Source of the DNA: a bacterium
GTDB taxonomy: Bacteria; BMS3Abin14
DNA: 64,000 nucleotides
Reading direction: 5' to 3'
NCBI GenBank assembly: GCA_020350725.1
Contig: CP070719.1
Location: forward strand, 2,276,718 to 2,340,717
Part shown: positions 23,283 through 32,137 of the stretch, in pieces
Layout of the letters: every line of letters begins with the position of its first letter
Position numbering within the stretch: the stretch's first letter is position 1
Notes under the pieces: generated by a model
Told to the model about the DNA's origin: nothing
What the model saw: only the letters and a program-made list of their open reading frames with translations
Databases searched by the model: none
Translations under genes and position numbers: made by a program

Positions 23283-24395
23283 TCAGGGGATAAAAGCGGA
23301 ATCCCAGTCCTTCCAGACGGGTTCATACCCTTTCTCCTTTATCTTCTCCGCAACCCTGCGCGGTGTCCTGTGGTCGGAAACCTGAAACTGTCCCTCACAG
23401 GCGGAATCCTGTGTATAACCTCCCGGATCGGTTTTCGAACCCGCGCTCATGGATGTCACGCCGAGGGGGATCATGTGGTCCCTGAGCCGGGGCGATTCGC
23501 GGGTGGATAGAAGGAGGCCGGCGTCGGGAAGGAAGAGGCGAAGCGCCGTCATCATATGGACCAGGTCCCGATCCGTCACGGGGCAGGGAGGAGTGTAACC
23601 ACCCACCGCCGGACGGAGCCTGGGGAATGAGATGGTTATATGGGAACGCCAATAGAGGCGCATGAGATGACGGGCGTGGAGGGCCAGGTAAAGGGACTCC
23701 ATCCGCCAGGCGGAGAGTCCCAGGAGTGCGCCGATCCCGATCCGCCGAAAGCCCGCCGCTCCCCCTCTCTCGGGAGTCTCCAGCCTCCACCGGAAGTCCT
23801 TTTTCCGTCCCGCCCGGTGGACCTCATCGTAGCGTTCCCTGTTGTAGGTCTCCTGATAGATGATGAGACCGTCCACGCCATACCCGGCCAGTTCCCCGTA
23901 CTCGTCGGTGTCCATCGGGTAGATCTCAATGGAGATGGAGTCGAAGAGGCCCCTCAATCGCCCGACCACCTCCCGGAGGTACTCCATGCTCACCACCCTT
24001 CGGTCCTCGCCGGAGACGAGCAGAACGTGCCTGAATCCCTGCTCATGCAGATAGAGCGCCTCGGACTCGGCCTGGTCGGGAGTCAGGGTCAGCCGATCGA
24101 TGGGGTTGTCGGCGTTGAAACTGCAGTAGACACAGGAGTTGGTGCAGCTGTTGGAGAGGTAGAGAGGGGCGTAGAGACCGATGACCCTGCCAAACCTCTG
24201 TTCGGTCAGAGCCTGGGCCCTTTGGGCGAGCTCCTCCAGGTACGGGTCGGCGGCGGGAGAAAGGAGGCTCACCAGACCATCCAACCCGAGCGCGGAGGAG
24301 GAAAGAGCCCGATCGACATCGTGGCTGCCCCGGGATTCGATCTCCCCTTCCAGCCTTCGCCAGGGGTGTGTGCGCATTGCATCATAGAAAGTCAC
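23283..24395 (-). CDS. thiH: 2-iminoacetate synthase
   Basis: The 370-residue radical SAM enzyme has the CxxxCxxC cluster motif in NSCTNSCVYCSFNADNP at about 109-116 and the ThiH features QGFRHVLLVSGEDRR, SIEIYPMDTDEYGELAGYGVDGL (split) and QTYNRERYDEVHRAG-like ETYNRERYDEVHRAG. It cleaves tyrosine to dehydroglycine for the thiazole ring, the anaerobic route (aerobes use ThiO). It starts 3 bp after thiG, so coupling is likely. Confidence 0.95.
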   Translation of the reverse strand: MTFYDAMRTHPWRRLEGEIESRGSHDVDRALSSSALGLDGLVSLLSPAADPYLEELAQRAQALTEQRFGRVIGLYAPLYLSNSCTNSCVYCSFNADNPIDRLTLTPDQAESEALYLHEQGFRHVLLVSGEDRRVVSMEYLREVVGRLRGLFDSISIEIYPMDTDEYGELAGYGVDGLIIYQETYNRERYDEVHRAGRKKDFRWRLETPERGGAAGFRRIGIGALLGLSAWRMESLYLALHARHLMRLYWRSHITISFPRLRPAVGGYTPPCPVTDRDLVHMMTALRLFLPDAGLLLSTRESPRLRDHMIPLGVTSMSAGSKTDPGGYTQDSACEGQFQVSDHRTPRRVAEKIKEKGYEPVWKDWDSAFIP

Positions 24396-24398
24396 GGG

Positions 24399-25172
24399 TC
24401 ACCTCAGGAATCCTGTGAGGGGGCTTGAAGCCTCGGCCCTTTTCCGGGGCATGCCCAGCCCGGCCAGATAGGCCTCCCTCCCGGCCTCAACACCCTTTTT
24501 GAAGGCGCGTGCCATGGACGGCGGATCCCCGGCTACGGCCACGGCGGTGTTGACGAGGACGGCGTCGGCACCCATCTCCATGGCTTCCGCCGCGTGCGAC
24601 GGGGCTCCCAGCCCGGCATCCACCACCACCGGGACGTTGGCCATTTCGATAATGATCTCGATGGCGTCCCTGGTCCTCAATCCCCGGTTGGAACCGATGG
24701 GTGAGCCCAGCGGCATAACCGTAGCGGTGCCGACCTCCTCCAGGCGCTTGGCAAGAATAGGGTCCGCCTGGATATAGGGGAGCACCGTGAACCCGTCCTT
24801 GACGAGAATTTCGGCGGCCTTGAGGGTCTCGCCCGGGTCGGGGAGAAGATAATTGGGATCCGGTGTCACTTCCAGTTTCAGGAAGGAGCCGCCTCCGGCC
24901 GCCCGGGCGAGGCGGGCGAGGCGGACGGCCTCCTGGGCATCACGGGCCCCCGAGGTATTGGGCATCAGGAGATAGCGATCCCGGTCGAGAAAGGAGAGGA
25001 TGCTGTCCTTGGGGTTCTTCAGCTCCACCCGTCTCAGGGCGACGGTCACGATCTCGGCGCCGGATGCCTCCAGAGAGTCCCTCATCACCTCGGAGGAGGA
25101 AAACTTGCCCGTACCCATCATCAGACGGGAGGAAAAGGAGAGGTCGCCGATTACAAGTGGATCGTCCTTCAC
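24399..25172 (-). CDS. thiG: Thiazole synthase
   Basis: The 257-residue TIM-barrel protein has ThiG signatures [61 protein letters not shown] and [20 protein letters not shown]. The Lys in FLKLEV forms the imine with deoxyxylulose phosphate. It combines ThiS thiocarboxylate, dehydroglycine and DXP into the thiazole. It lies 15 bp after thiF. Confidence 0.96.
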   Translation of the reverse strand: MKDDPLVIGDLSFSSRLMMGTGKFSSSEVMRDSLEASGAEIVTVALRRVELKNPKDSILSFLDRDRYLLMPNTSGARDAQEAVRLARLARAAGGGSFLKLEVTPDPNYLLPDPGETLKAAEILVKDGFTVLPYIQADPILAKRLEEVGTATVMPLGSPIGSNRGLRTRDAIEIIIEMANVPVVVDAGLGAPSHAAEAMEMGADAVLVNTAVAVAGDPPSMARAFKKGVEAGREAYLAGLGMPRKRAEASSPLTGFLR

Positions 25173-25187
25173 GTCATGCTCCTTTGC

Positions 25188-25970
25188 TTACCGCTTCGCT
25201 TGCCCCTGGGGTGCACAGACATCACAGCGTTTCTCAGGCGGCAGCTTCACTTCCCTGAAGATCATGTTCGCCGCGTTGTAGGTCAGCAGCCGGCTCACCA
25301 GGAGGCCGTTGACGCCAAGGACGTACTTGATGGCCTCTGTGGCCTGAATGGCCCCCAGAACACCAGGCACGGTTCCGAGCACTCCTGCCTCAGCGGTCGT
25401 CTTGACTCTTCCGGGCGGTGGCTTTTCCCCGAAGACGCACCTGTAGCAAGGTCCCTGTCCGGGAACGACCGTCATGGTCTGTCCGTACATCCCCAGGATG
25501 CCGGCGTGGGAGAACGGCTTGCCCTCGCGGACACAGATGTCGTTGACGAGGAATTTCGACTCGAAGTTGTCGGTGGCCTCGATGATGAAATCATACATCC
25601 TTACAATATCTGGGCCGTTGTTCTCGTCCAGCCTCAGAGGGAACTGTTCGAGGTACATGTCGGGCCGGAGTGCCTCAACACGGCGCCGCGCTGAGTCGGT
25701 CTTCCCATCGCCCAGGTCCGGATGTCCGTGGAGGATCTGCCGGTTCAGGTTGGACAGCTCCACCCGGTCGCTGTCCACGATGCCGATCTCCCCTATCCCG
25801 CAGGCAGTTAGGTAGAAGAGGGCCGGGCTGCCCAGCCCCCCGAGACCGATGACGAGGACCCTGCTCCGGAGAAGTTTCCTCTGTCCTTCCTCGCCGATTT
25901 CGGGGATGGCAATGTGACGGCTGTAAAGCTCCCTGTCGGCGTCCGAGAGCTGTCTGTCCTTATCGTTCAT
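25188..25970 (-). CDS. thiF: ThiF/MoeB-family adenylyltransferase for ThiS
   Basis: The 260-residue E1-like enzyme has the ATP loop VLVIGLGGLGSPALFYL, the acidic strand GIVDSDRVELSNLNRQILH, ATDNFESKFLVND and zinc-binding pairs CYRC and CDVC. It adenylates the ThiS Gly-Gly tail. Operon position next to thiG-H-S favours ThiF over MoeB. It is the first gene after the TPP riboswitch, and its ATG directly follows the riboswitch terminator's T-run, so its own ribosome site lies inside the hairpin. Confidence 0.92.
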   Translation of the reverse strand: MNDKDRQLSDADRELYSRHIAIPEIGEEGQRKLLRSRVLVIGLGGLGSPALFYLTACGIGEIGIVDSDRVELSNLNRQILHGHPDLGDGKTDSARRRVEALRPDMYLEQFPLRLDENNGPDIVRMYDFIIEATDNFESKFLVNDICVREGKPFSHAGILGMYGQTMTVVPGQGPCYRCVFGEKPPPGRVKTTAEAGVLGTVPGVLGAIQATEAIKYVLGVNGLLVSRLLTYNAANMIFREVKLPPEKRCDVCAPQGQAKR

Positions 25971-25997
25971 AAAAAAACCGCCCCCCGGAGGGAACGG
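25971..25997 (-). terminator. TPP-riboswitch terminator abutting the thiF start codon
   Basis: On the minus strand CCGTTCCC pairs with GGGGGGCGG (with G-U pairs) and is followed by exactly seven T before the ATG of thiF. The G-rich strand of the stem is also the only ribosome-site candidate, so the hairpin could both end transcription and hide the ribosome site. Confidence 0.7.
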
Positions 25998-26037
25998 CTG
26001 GACGGGACCTCGATGGTGAGGACTGTCGCCAAAACCG

Positions 26038-26112
<75 letters not shown>

Positions 26113-26280
26113 ACTGGTTTGGTTATATATTGTAGAATAAGTCTCCAACGAAACAGGGGAATTGTCAAGACAGTATGGCCCACGGGGGACTGAAGCGGCC
26201 AGAGACCCCGTCAGCAATAAACCCTGTGGCAACCGTGGCCGGGGAGGAAAAGGGGATCAGAACATGACGGGGGAAAGCCC

Positions 26281-27660
26281 GTGATATACCGGATCCTGCG
26301 CTCCATGTTCCAGCTGGCCATGCGCATCTTCTTTAGGCGGATGGAGGTCGAGGGGCTCGAGAACATTCCCGAATCAGGTCCCGTCCTCTTTCTGCCCAAT
26401 CACATAAACGCTCTGGTGGACGCTTTGATCGTCATGAGATATGTCAAACGGCCGCTGTCGCTCACCGCCAAAAGCACCCTGGCGGAGTACCCGGTGATCG
26501 GATATCTGATGCGGTCGGCCCGGGTGATCAGGTTCTACAGAAAGCAGGATCAGTTGGCGGGGGCGGACCGGTCGAGAAACATAAAGGCCCTCGAGGAGTG
26601 CAAACGTCGGTTGGGCGAGGGAGAGGCGCTGTGCATATTCCCGGAGGGACAGAGTCACTCCGACCCCAGCCTGAGGCCCTTCCGGTGGGGCGCGGCCCGC
26701 CTGGCCCTCGACTACACGCGATCGGCCGTTTCTACACCCCCTCTGAAGATCGTGCCGGTGGGGCTTCATTTCCCCAAAAAGGGCAGGTTCCGGTCGGATG
26801 CCTGGGTCCGGTTCGGTTCCGCCATCGACGTCCAGCGATGGGCGGCATCCCATCCCGACGCCGGGCCGGAAATGCTCACCTCCCTCATCGAGAACCGCGT
26901 GCGGGAACTGACCATCAACTTCGAACGGAGGGAGGACTCGATCCTCCTCGAATGGGCGGCGGACATCCTGAGCACCGGCGGAATGCCGCCGGCCCCCCTC
27001 AGCAGGACGAAAGAGTCGGTGGCCGCCCGCCTCTCCCTCGTCAGGCTGATCAAGGATGGATACGACCAGCTCAGGGTCACCCAGGCCCGGGAGATCGACG
27101 ACCTGCGACAACGGGTAGAGGGCCACCGGTCCGAATTGCGCCGCCTGGGGATCTCCCCGTCGGAGGTGTACATACGGATGGACGCCGGCAGGGCCTTCCT
27201 CTTCGGGCTTCGTGAGATCGGCCTCCTGTTGGTTGGACTGCCCGTGGCGGCCTGGGGAACCCTGAACCACATCATCCCCTATCAGCTCGTTCGTTTCATC
27301 GCCCTGAAATTCGCGGTCAAGAGGGACCAGATCGTCACCGGCGCTATCGCTCCGGGCATAGTGATCTTTCCCCTTTTCTACGCCGCCCAGATCTTTGCCG
27401 CATGGAACTTCCTGACCCCTTTCTGGGCCGTATGCTATGCGATCTCCCTGCCCTATTCGGGCATCTTCACGGTCCTGTACCGGGACCGGGCCGGCGGCAC
27501 CATCAGACGGATGAGGGCCTTCGCCCGATTTCTGAGGCAACCGGAACTGCAGCCGCGCCTGGCGGCGGAGGGACGTGCCATCATCGCCGATCTCCAGCGC
27601 CTGGGAGAGGAACTGGAAGCCGGGCAAGCCGGCGGGGCAGGAGGACAGTTTGACAATTGA
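26281..27660 (+). CDS. PlsC-like lysophospholipid/glycerol-3-phosphate acyltransferase
   Basis: The 459-residue membrane protein has the acyltransferase motif NHINALVDAL (NHx4D) at about 40-49, the FPEGQSHSDP block near 120 and VPVGLHFPKK. A helical region and C-terminal membrane segments follow (FLFGLREIGLLLVGLPVAAW, ATPGIVIFPLFYAAQIF-like GIVIFPLFYAAQIFAAWNFL). This longer-than-PlsC architecture is found in acyltransferases annotated as GPAT-like. A GTG at 26281 with weak GGGGGAAAG is the apparent start. It is divergent from the thi operon. Substrate chain and acceptor are unknown. Confidence 0.82.
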   Translation: MIYRILRSMFQLAMRIFFRRMEVEGLENIPESGPVLFLPNHINALVDALIVMRYVKRPLSLTAKSTLAEYPVIGYLMRSARVIRFYRKQDQLAGADRSRNIKALEECKRRLGEGEALCIFPEGQSHSDPSLRPFRWGAARLALDYTRSAVSTPPLKIVPVGLHFPKKGRFRSDAWVRFGSAIDVQRWAASHPDAGPEMLTSLIENRVRELTINFERREDSILLEWAADILSTGGMPPAPLSRTKESVAARLSLVRLIKDGYDQLRVTQAREIDDLRQRVEGHRSELRRLGISPSEVYIRMDAGRAFLFGLREIGLLLVGLPVAAWGTLNHIIPYQLVRFIALKFAVKRDQIVTGAIAPGIVIFPLFYAAQIFAAWNFLTPFWAVCYAISLPYSGIFTVLYRDRAGGTIRRMRAFARFLRQPELQPRLAAEGRAIIADLQRLGEELEAGQAGGAGGQFDN

Positions 27661-27813
27661 GGAAATGGGTATCCAGGCGTTGAGGGCGGCTTTTCCGGCC
27701 CCAGCCCTGCATATTTGCTCATCAGGACCTATACTTGTACTGTGACGCCCGAACTTCAACTGTGGGCCCTCGGGCCCCCTTCGGGGGCGGAACGATGAAA
27801 GGAAGTGATTCCG

Positions 27814-28371
27814 GTGAGAAACAGTCTTGCCGCCCTGACCCTGGCCCTGGCCGCAGTAACAATGGTGGCCACCACGGGCCCCGCCCGGGCAGGCTACGGC
27901 AGCGGAGCGGGGGTGATCTCAGTGGGGGAGCCGGATCACCTCGTCTATATCTTCGACAAGGGGATCTATTTCGTCCCGAATATTGACGCCGATATCTTCT
28001 ACCATCTCGGCCGCTGGTACCAGCGCTCGGCGGGCCGTTGGTACGAGAGCCCTTCGCACGGAGGCCCATGGGCGGAACTGCCCCTTTCCGGTGTCCCCAA
28101 ACCCCTGATCGAGATCCCCATGGATTTTCGCGAGGCCTACGACCGCTACGGCAGGGTCCCCTACCGGTTCGTAGTCCGGGGAAAATTCAGGTATTACGGA
28201 GGTTACGGGCCGGGTCCGTATGCCTACCCTTACACCTATCCGGGTTATTATTATGTCTATCCCGGCTTCGGGTACGGTGTGTACCCGTACACGGGCCGTC
28301 GGCATTATCTCTTCTGGGACGGCTACCATTGGGACCTCAGACACGAGCCGCACCGGGGCCGGCGACGGTGA
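27814..28371 (+). CDS. Secreted Tyr/Gly/Pro-rich protein of unknown function
   Basis: From GTG 27814, with AAAGGAAG about 9 nt upstream, a 185-residue protein starts with a signal peptide (SLAALTLALAAVTMVATTGPARA). GTG 27805 in the same frame is possible. The mature part has YIFDKGIYFVPNI and RWYQRSAGRWYESPSHGGPWAEL (split), a pattern of YXX-repeat outer-membrane-associated proteins. A Tyr/Gly/Pro tail follows (YPYTYPGYYYVYPGFGYG), ending in HRGRRR. Probably periplasmic or surface located; no reaction can be assigned. Confidence 0.65.
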   Translation: MRNSLAALTLALAAVTMVATTGPARAGYGSGAGVISVGEPDHLVYIFDKGIYFVPNIDADIFYHLGRWYQRSAGRWYESPSHGGPWAELPLSGVPKPLIEIPMDFREAYDRYGRVPYRFVVRGKFRYYGGYGPGPYAYPYTYPGYYYVYPGFGYGVYPYTGRRHYLFWDGYHWDLRHEPHRGRRR

Positions 28372-28582
28372 CCTCCTGACCGGCTCCTGCCCCTTACCCG
28401 GGGCTGGCGGGGCCTGATCCGGGCCCGCTCGGGGACCCCACGGGCAGCAAGTCATTCCGCCCCGGGCCGGCGCCGATTCCCCTCATCCGGTCATCTTTTC
28501 TGCACCCTTGCGGGCTCCCTCAGCGGCCTATAAGGGTTCTCTTTGAGCTATACTGGTAAGTAGAGAAGGGGGTGATGAGGCC

Positions 28583-30286
28583 ATGAGTTTCCTTCGGAAG
28601 GCCACGTTCATCGCGCTTTTCCTGACATCCTTGCCATTCACACCCGCCTATTCCCATGGGACTGCCCTCAATGACATCGATGCGCAGGCGGAGAGGCCCG
28701 GCCCCATCCTGGAGAGGAGGGTAAGCCTGCAGACTGTCGAGATTATCAATTACGACTGGCGGGGGAGGGAGATCTGCCGTGGAGGCGGTGTTTTCGTCGG
28801 TGATGTGGGTCTGCTCGCGACCTCCGTGGAGGTTCTCGAGGACGGATACTTCGCCGAGGCCATCACCGCCGGCGGCGAATCATGCACCATCGAAAGGGTG
28901 CTGGCCGGAGACGAGTCGTCGGGTCTGGTCCTCGTCCAGCTGGAGGATGTGCCGGAAGACTTTGAGCCCGTCAGCAGGGTGTCGGACCTGCCGGACCGGG
29001 AGGAATCCGTTATCCTGCCCGTGGGCAGGCGAGACAAGGGACTCGATTTCGCTCAGGGAGCAGTGACCGATCTTCATCGGATTCCGGAGGAGACCGATTT
29101 CCTCCACCTCAGGTTCTCGCCAGCCCCGTACGGGGCCGGCTGCCCGGTCTTCGATGAGGATGGGGCCCTTGCCGCGATTGTGCTCTTCCAGGTGGAGGAA
29201 GGGGAATCCGTGATCGTCGTATCCGCGGCAAAGCTGTTCTCCCTGGCCGGAAGGAGGCGGCCGGGAATGGGCCATACCGAATGGACCGAGAACAGGGATT
29301 CAACCTGGAAGATGTCATCTACGGGCTCATACTTGACAGGCATGGCCCAATACCTGGACGGCCGCTATGATAGGGCGCGGGGATTTCTGGAGAACGCCCT
29401 CCTTGGCGGCAAAGGCCTGTGCGAGGAGACCTATTTCTACCTGGGCAACTGTTATGAGGCCGAAGGACTCCATCGGAAAGCGATCCAGGCCTACGCGGAT
29501 GCTCTGCGTTTCAACCCCCACTCCTCCAGGGTCCTGGAACATCTGGCCTGGGCGGGAATGAAGGCAGGTGAGCCGGAGACGGCGGTTGACGCCTGCTACA
29601 GGGCGATAATGACTGACGGGGGCGATAAGAAGAAGGGTTTTCTTTTAATGGCCAGGATCAGGAACTCCTGCGGAGATTTCTGGCAAGCCGTTTCGGCGGC
29701 CTACGGAGCCCTCGAATTTGACCCCTCCTGTGCCTGCGCGTACAATGAGCTGGGTGTCTCATTCAACGGTCTTGGGCTTTACGATCAAGCGGCCGATGCC
29801 CTGGAAAAGGCCGTCAGCCTGGATCCGCAGTACGGTGAGGCTTTCAACAACCTCGGCTGTTCCTACCTGCGCAGCGGCCAGATCTTCAAGGCGATCGTCG
29901 TCCTCAAACATGCCGCCGCGACCCGGCCTGAATTCAGCCACGCCCTGAAGAACCTGGGCGAAGCCTATTCCCGGGCGGGCATGTCTGAGAGGTCGATGGA
30001 GGCCTACCGGAAGGCTCTGGGCATGTGCCAGGACGACCCGCACGTCTTCTCCCGCCTGGCTGAGGAGTACGCAAGAAGGGGCGAATTCCAGAAGGCGATA
30101 GAGATCTATCGGAGCGGTATCCGGGAACTCCCCCGGTCGGCGTGGCTCCACTACAAGCTGGGCCGCACCCATTGCCATGTCGGGGACAGGGATTCCGCCG
30201 CCGCCGTTCATCGACGCCTCAAAGAGCTCAATAGGGCAATGGCCGACCAACTGCTTATCTGGATGAACACGACCGGCGGTTCGTGA
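28583..30286 (+). CDS. Exported degenerate trypsin-like domain fused to TPR repeats
   Basis: The 567-residue protein has a signal peptide (ATFIALFLTSLPFTPAYS) and a trypsin/DegP-like beta-barrel domain at about 45-225. The catalytic His position reads LLATSVEVL (His lost), and the GNSGGP serine loop reads PYGAGCPVFDEDG (Ser lost), so it should be inactive as a protease. At least eight TPR units follow, e.g. AYNELGVSFNGLGLYDQAAD and AFNNLGCSYLRSGQIFKAIV. It probably acts as a periplasmic scaffold. GAAGGGGGTGATGAGG precedes the ATG. Confidence 0.7.
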   Translation: MSFLRKATFIALFLTSLPFTPAYSHGTALNDIDAQAERPGPILERRVSLQTVEIINYDWRGREICRGGGVFVGDVGLLATSVEVLEDGYFAEAITAGGESCTIERVLAGDESSGLVLVQLEDVPEDFEPVSRVSDLPDREESVILPVGRRDKGLDFAQGAVTDLHRIPEETDFLHLRFSPAPYGAGCPVFDEDGALAAIVLFQVEEGESVIVVSAAKLFSLAGRRRPGMGHTEWTENRDSTWKMSSTGSYLTGMAQYLDGRYDRARGFLENALLGGKGLCEETYFYLGNCYEAEGLHRKAIQAYADALRFNPHSSRVLEHLAWAGMKAGEPETAVDACYRAIMTDGGDKKKGFLLMARIRNSCGDFWQAVSAAYGALEFDPSCACAYNELGVSFNGLGLYDQAADALEKAVSLDPQYGEAFNNLGCSYLRSGQIFKAIVVLKHAAATRPEFSHALKNLGEAYSRAGMSERSMEAYRKALGMCQDDPHVFSRLAEEYARRGEFQKAIEIYRSGIRELPRSAWLHYKLGRTHCHVGDRDSAAAVHRRLKELNRAMADQLLIWMNTTGGS

Positions 30287-30477
30287 GGTGTCGGACCTGT
30301 CCGGCCACCCTGTAGGGGGCATGGGTGGACCTCTGCGCCCTGGCTCCGGAGGGATCCTCGCGAAAATATTTGTTCCCCTTTTTTCGGTCTCACGGTAAAG
30401 ATATGTTCAGCTGATATCATTTCGGTTTTGGGCTCAGGCCGCATTCACATTGGGGTCTATCGATCGCTGCTTGGAAC

Positions 30478-32040
30478 ATGTTTCCCTTTACTGTCAGAGG
30501 AAAGGTCCATCTGGGCCTGAGGAAGGACTTCCATCTGTCCACGGCGAGCCTCGAGGAGAGGATCGCCGAGCGGCTGATGGAACCGTCCCGCCTCGCAAAG
30601 CTCCGGAGGGAAAAGGACCCGGTCAGCGAGAGCCTGGGACCCCTTAAGGGAAGCGTTTCCAGACTGCTCAGCCTGGGTTTTCTGTCCACCGCCAAGGTGA
30701 GGAAGATCAATATCATATCAATCGATGAATCCCTCATCGCCACCTATGAAATGGATGCGGCGGCTACGGCCCTGATATGCGTCGTGCTCATCCCCCTTGT
30801 CCTGGGCCCGGCCCTGGTGGCCCACGCCAAACTGACCCTCCTTCAGGCCCTGGGAATCCTCTTTCTCCTCGTTCTCACCTCCTGGGGGATGGACATCTGG
30901 GGGGTGGTCCAGCTGGTTCGACACGAGATCAAGCAGACAGCCTCAGAGATCAAGGGGGTGATCCTTCTCGTGGACAACCCTGAAGTGGATGCCCACCACC
31001 GAGACCTCGATCCCGAGGATCTCCTGGCTTCCGCCTATTATTACCAGAGGAACGGCCTCACCAAGAGATCCCGGTCCTACTTCACCCACCTGGCGGAAAC
31101 GCATCCCGGCACCCTGGAGGCGACTCTGGCCCGGGAAAACCTGGGGGAGGATCTCTACGTCATCCCCATTCCTCCATTGAGGGACGGCGAAAAAAAACAG
31201 CGAAGGAAAATACGGCCGTGGCGCCGAAAGATAAAGGATCAGCCGGTTCAGAGAGATACCTATGCGGATGGGCGGCAGCCCGCTGTCCAGACGGAAACGG
31301 AGGGCGCGGTCGACGGACGGGGAAAGTCAGGGCTGCGCCGTCTGTTCCGTTTCAGGAAACGCGCTGGGAGCGAGGCGGCCGGGGAACGCCGGGACCGGAA
31401 GACGCAAATCCTGTCGGGCGAGGAGAAAGGACATAGGTCCGGTGAGGATGGGTTCTCCCGGAGAGGCGGCCTCCTTCGGTTTTTCCGCAGGCACACGAGG
31501 GAGGAACGGGCGGCACGAAAACGGCAGGAGAGATGGATTCACGGCCCCCGCCGGAAAGTGACGGCCGGGGACGGGAACGACGGGCACAGCGGCCGTAAAT
31601 GGTGGAGTATGCTCCGCCTCAGGTCGGATAAGGACCGCCTGGCGAGGAGACAAAAGGACCCTTCGACCCGGAGGGGCGGCGGGCAGTATGCGGCGGAACA
31701 GGCCGAGACCGAGAGACGGAGATGGAGGATACTGCGGCGGGAGTCGAGGGAGGACCGCCTGGCCCGCAAGCGCATGGAGCGCTGGTCCCGGCCGGATGCG
31801 GCGCGGGAAGCGAAGGAGCAGGCCGAGGACAACAGGCGGAGGTGGAGGCTTCTCCGGTGGGAATCCAAAGAGGACCGCCTGGCCCGCAAGCGCATGGAAC
31901 GGTGGTCGCACGGTCCATCCAGCAACCGGGGGAACCGGCAAAATCCTGCCCAGGGAAACCGCCTCTGGAGACGTCTTCGTGGCGAGCCCAAGAAGGATCG
32001 CCTGATGCGTGAGCGGCGGGAGAGGGCCGCTGGAGGATAG
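30478..32040 (+). CDS. Membrane protein with long basic repeat tail
   Basis: The 520-residue protein has an N-terminal domain, two membrane helices at about 95-150 (ATALICVVLIPLVLGPALV and LLQALGILFLLVLTSW) and a TPR-like short segment. From about residue 235 there is a highly basic tail. The tail repeats a unit close to WRxLRxESKEDRLARKRMERWS, best seen twice near 415-475, with worn copies earlier (RFFRRHTREERAARKRQERW) and at the end (RRLRGEPKKDRLMRERRER). It could bind nucleic acid or an acidic surface from the membrane. No family recognised. The start is uncertain, as no strong ribosome site precedes the ATG. Confidence 0.65.
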   Translation: MFPFTVRGKVHLGLRKDFHLSTASLEERIAERLMEPSRLAKLRREKDPVSESLGPLKGSVSRLLSLGFLSTAKVRKINIISIDESLIATYEMDAAATALICVVLIPLVLGPALVAHAKLTLLQALGILFLLVLTSWGMDIWGVVQLVRHEIKQTASEIKGVILLVDNPEVDAHHRDLDPEDLLASAYYYQRNGLTKRSRSYFTHLAETHPGTLEATLARENLGEDLYVIPIPPLRDGEKKQRRKIRPWRRKIKDQPVQRDTYADGRQPAVQTETEGAVDGRGKSGLRRLFRFRKRAGSEAAGERRDRKTQILSGEEKGHRSGEDGFSRRGGLLRFFRRHTREERAARKRQERWIHGPRRKVTAGDGNDGHSGRKWWSMLRLRSDKDRLARRQKDPSTRRGGGQYAAEQAETERRRWRILRRESREDRLARKRMERWSRPDAAREAKEQAEDNRRRWRLLRWESKEDRLARKRMERWSHGPSSNRGNRQNPAQGNRLWRRLRGEPKKDRLMRERRERAAGG

Positions 32041-32137
32041 GCGGGGCTGGAGCCCGGACGGGAGTCTGCGGCTGGCCGTCAGTGAAGGAGAGATTGACGG
32101 CGACTGCGGGTCCGGATGGGAGAGCCGGCGATCGGGG

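Noticed and set aside
26374-27759. A 461-codon minus-strand frame opposite the acyltransferase gene
   Set aside because: Fully antisense to a gene with clear NHx4D and FPEG motifs; no ribosome site or protein-like composition.
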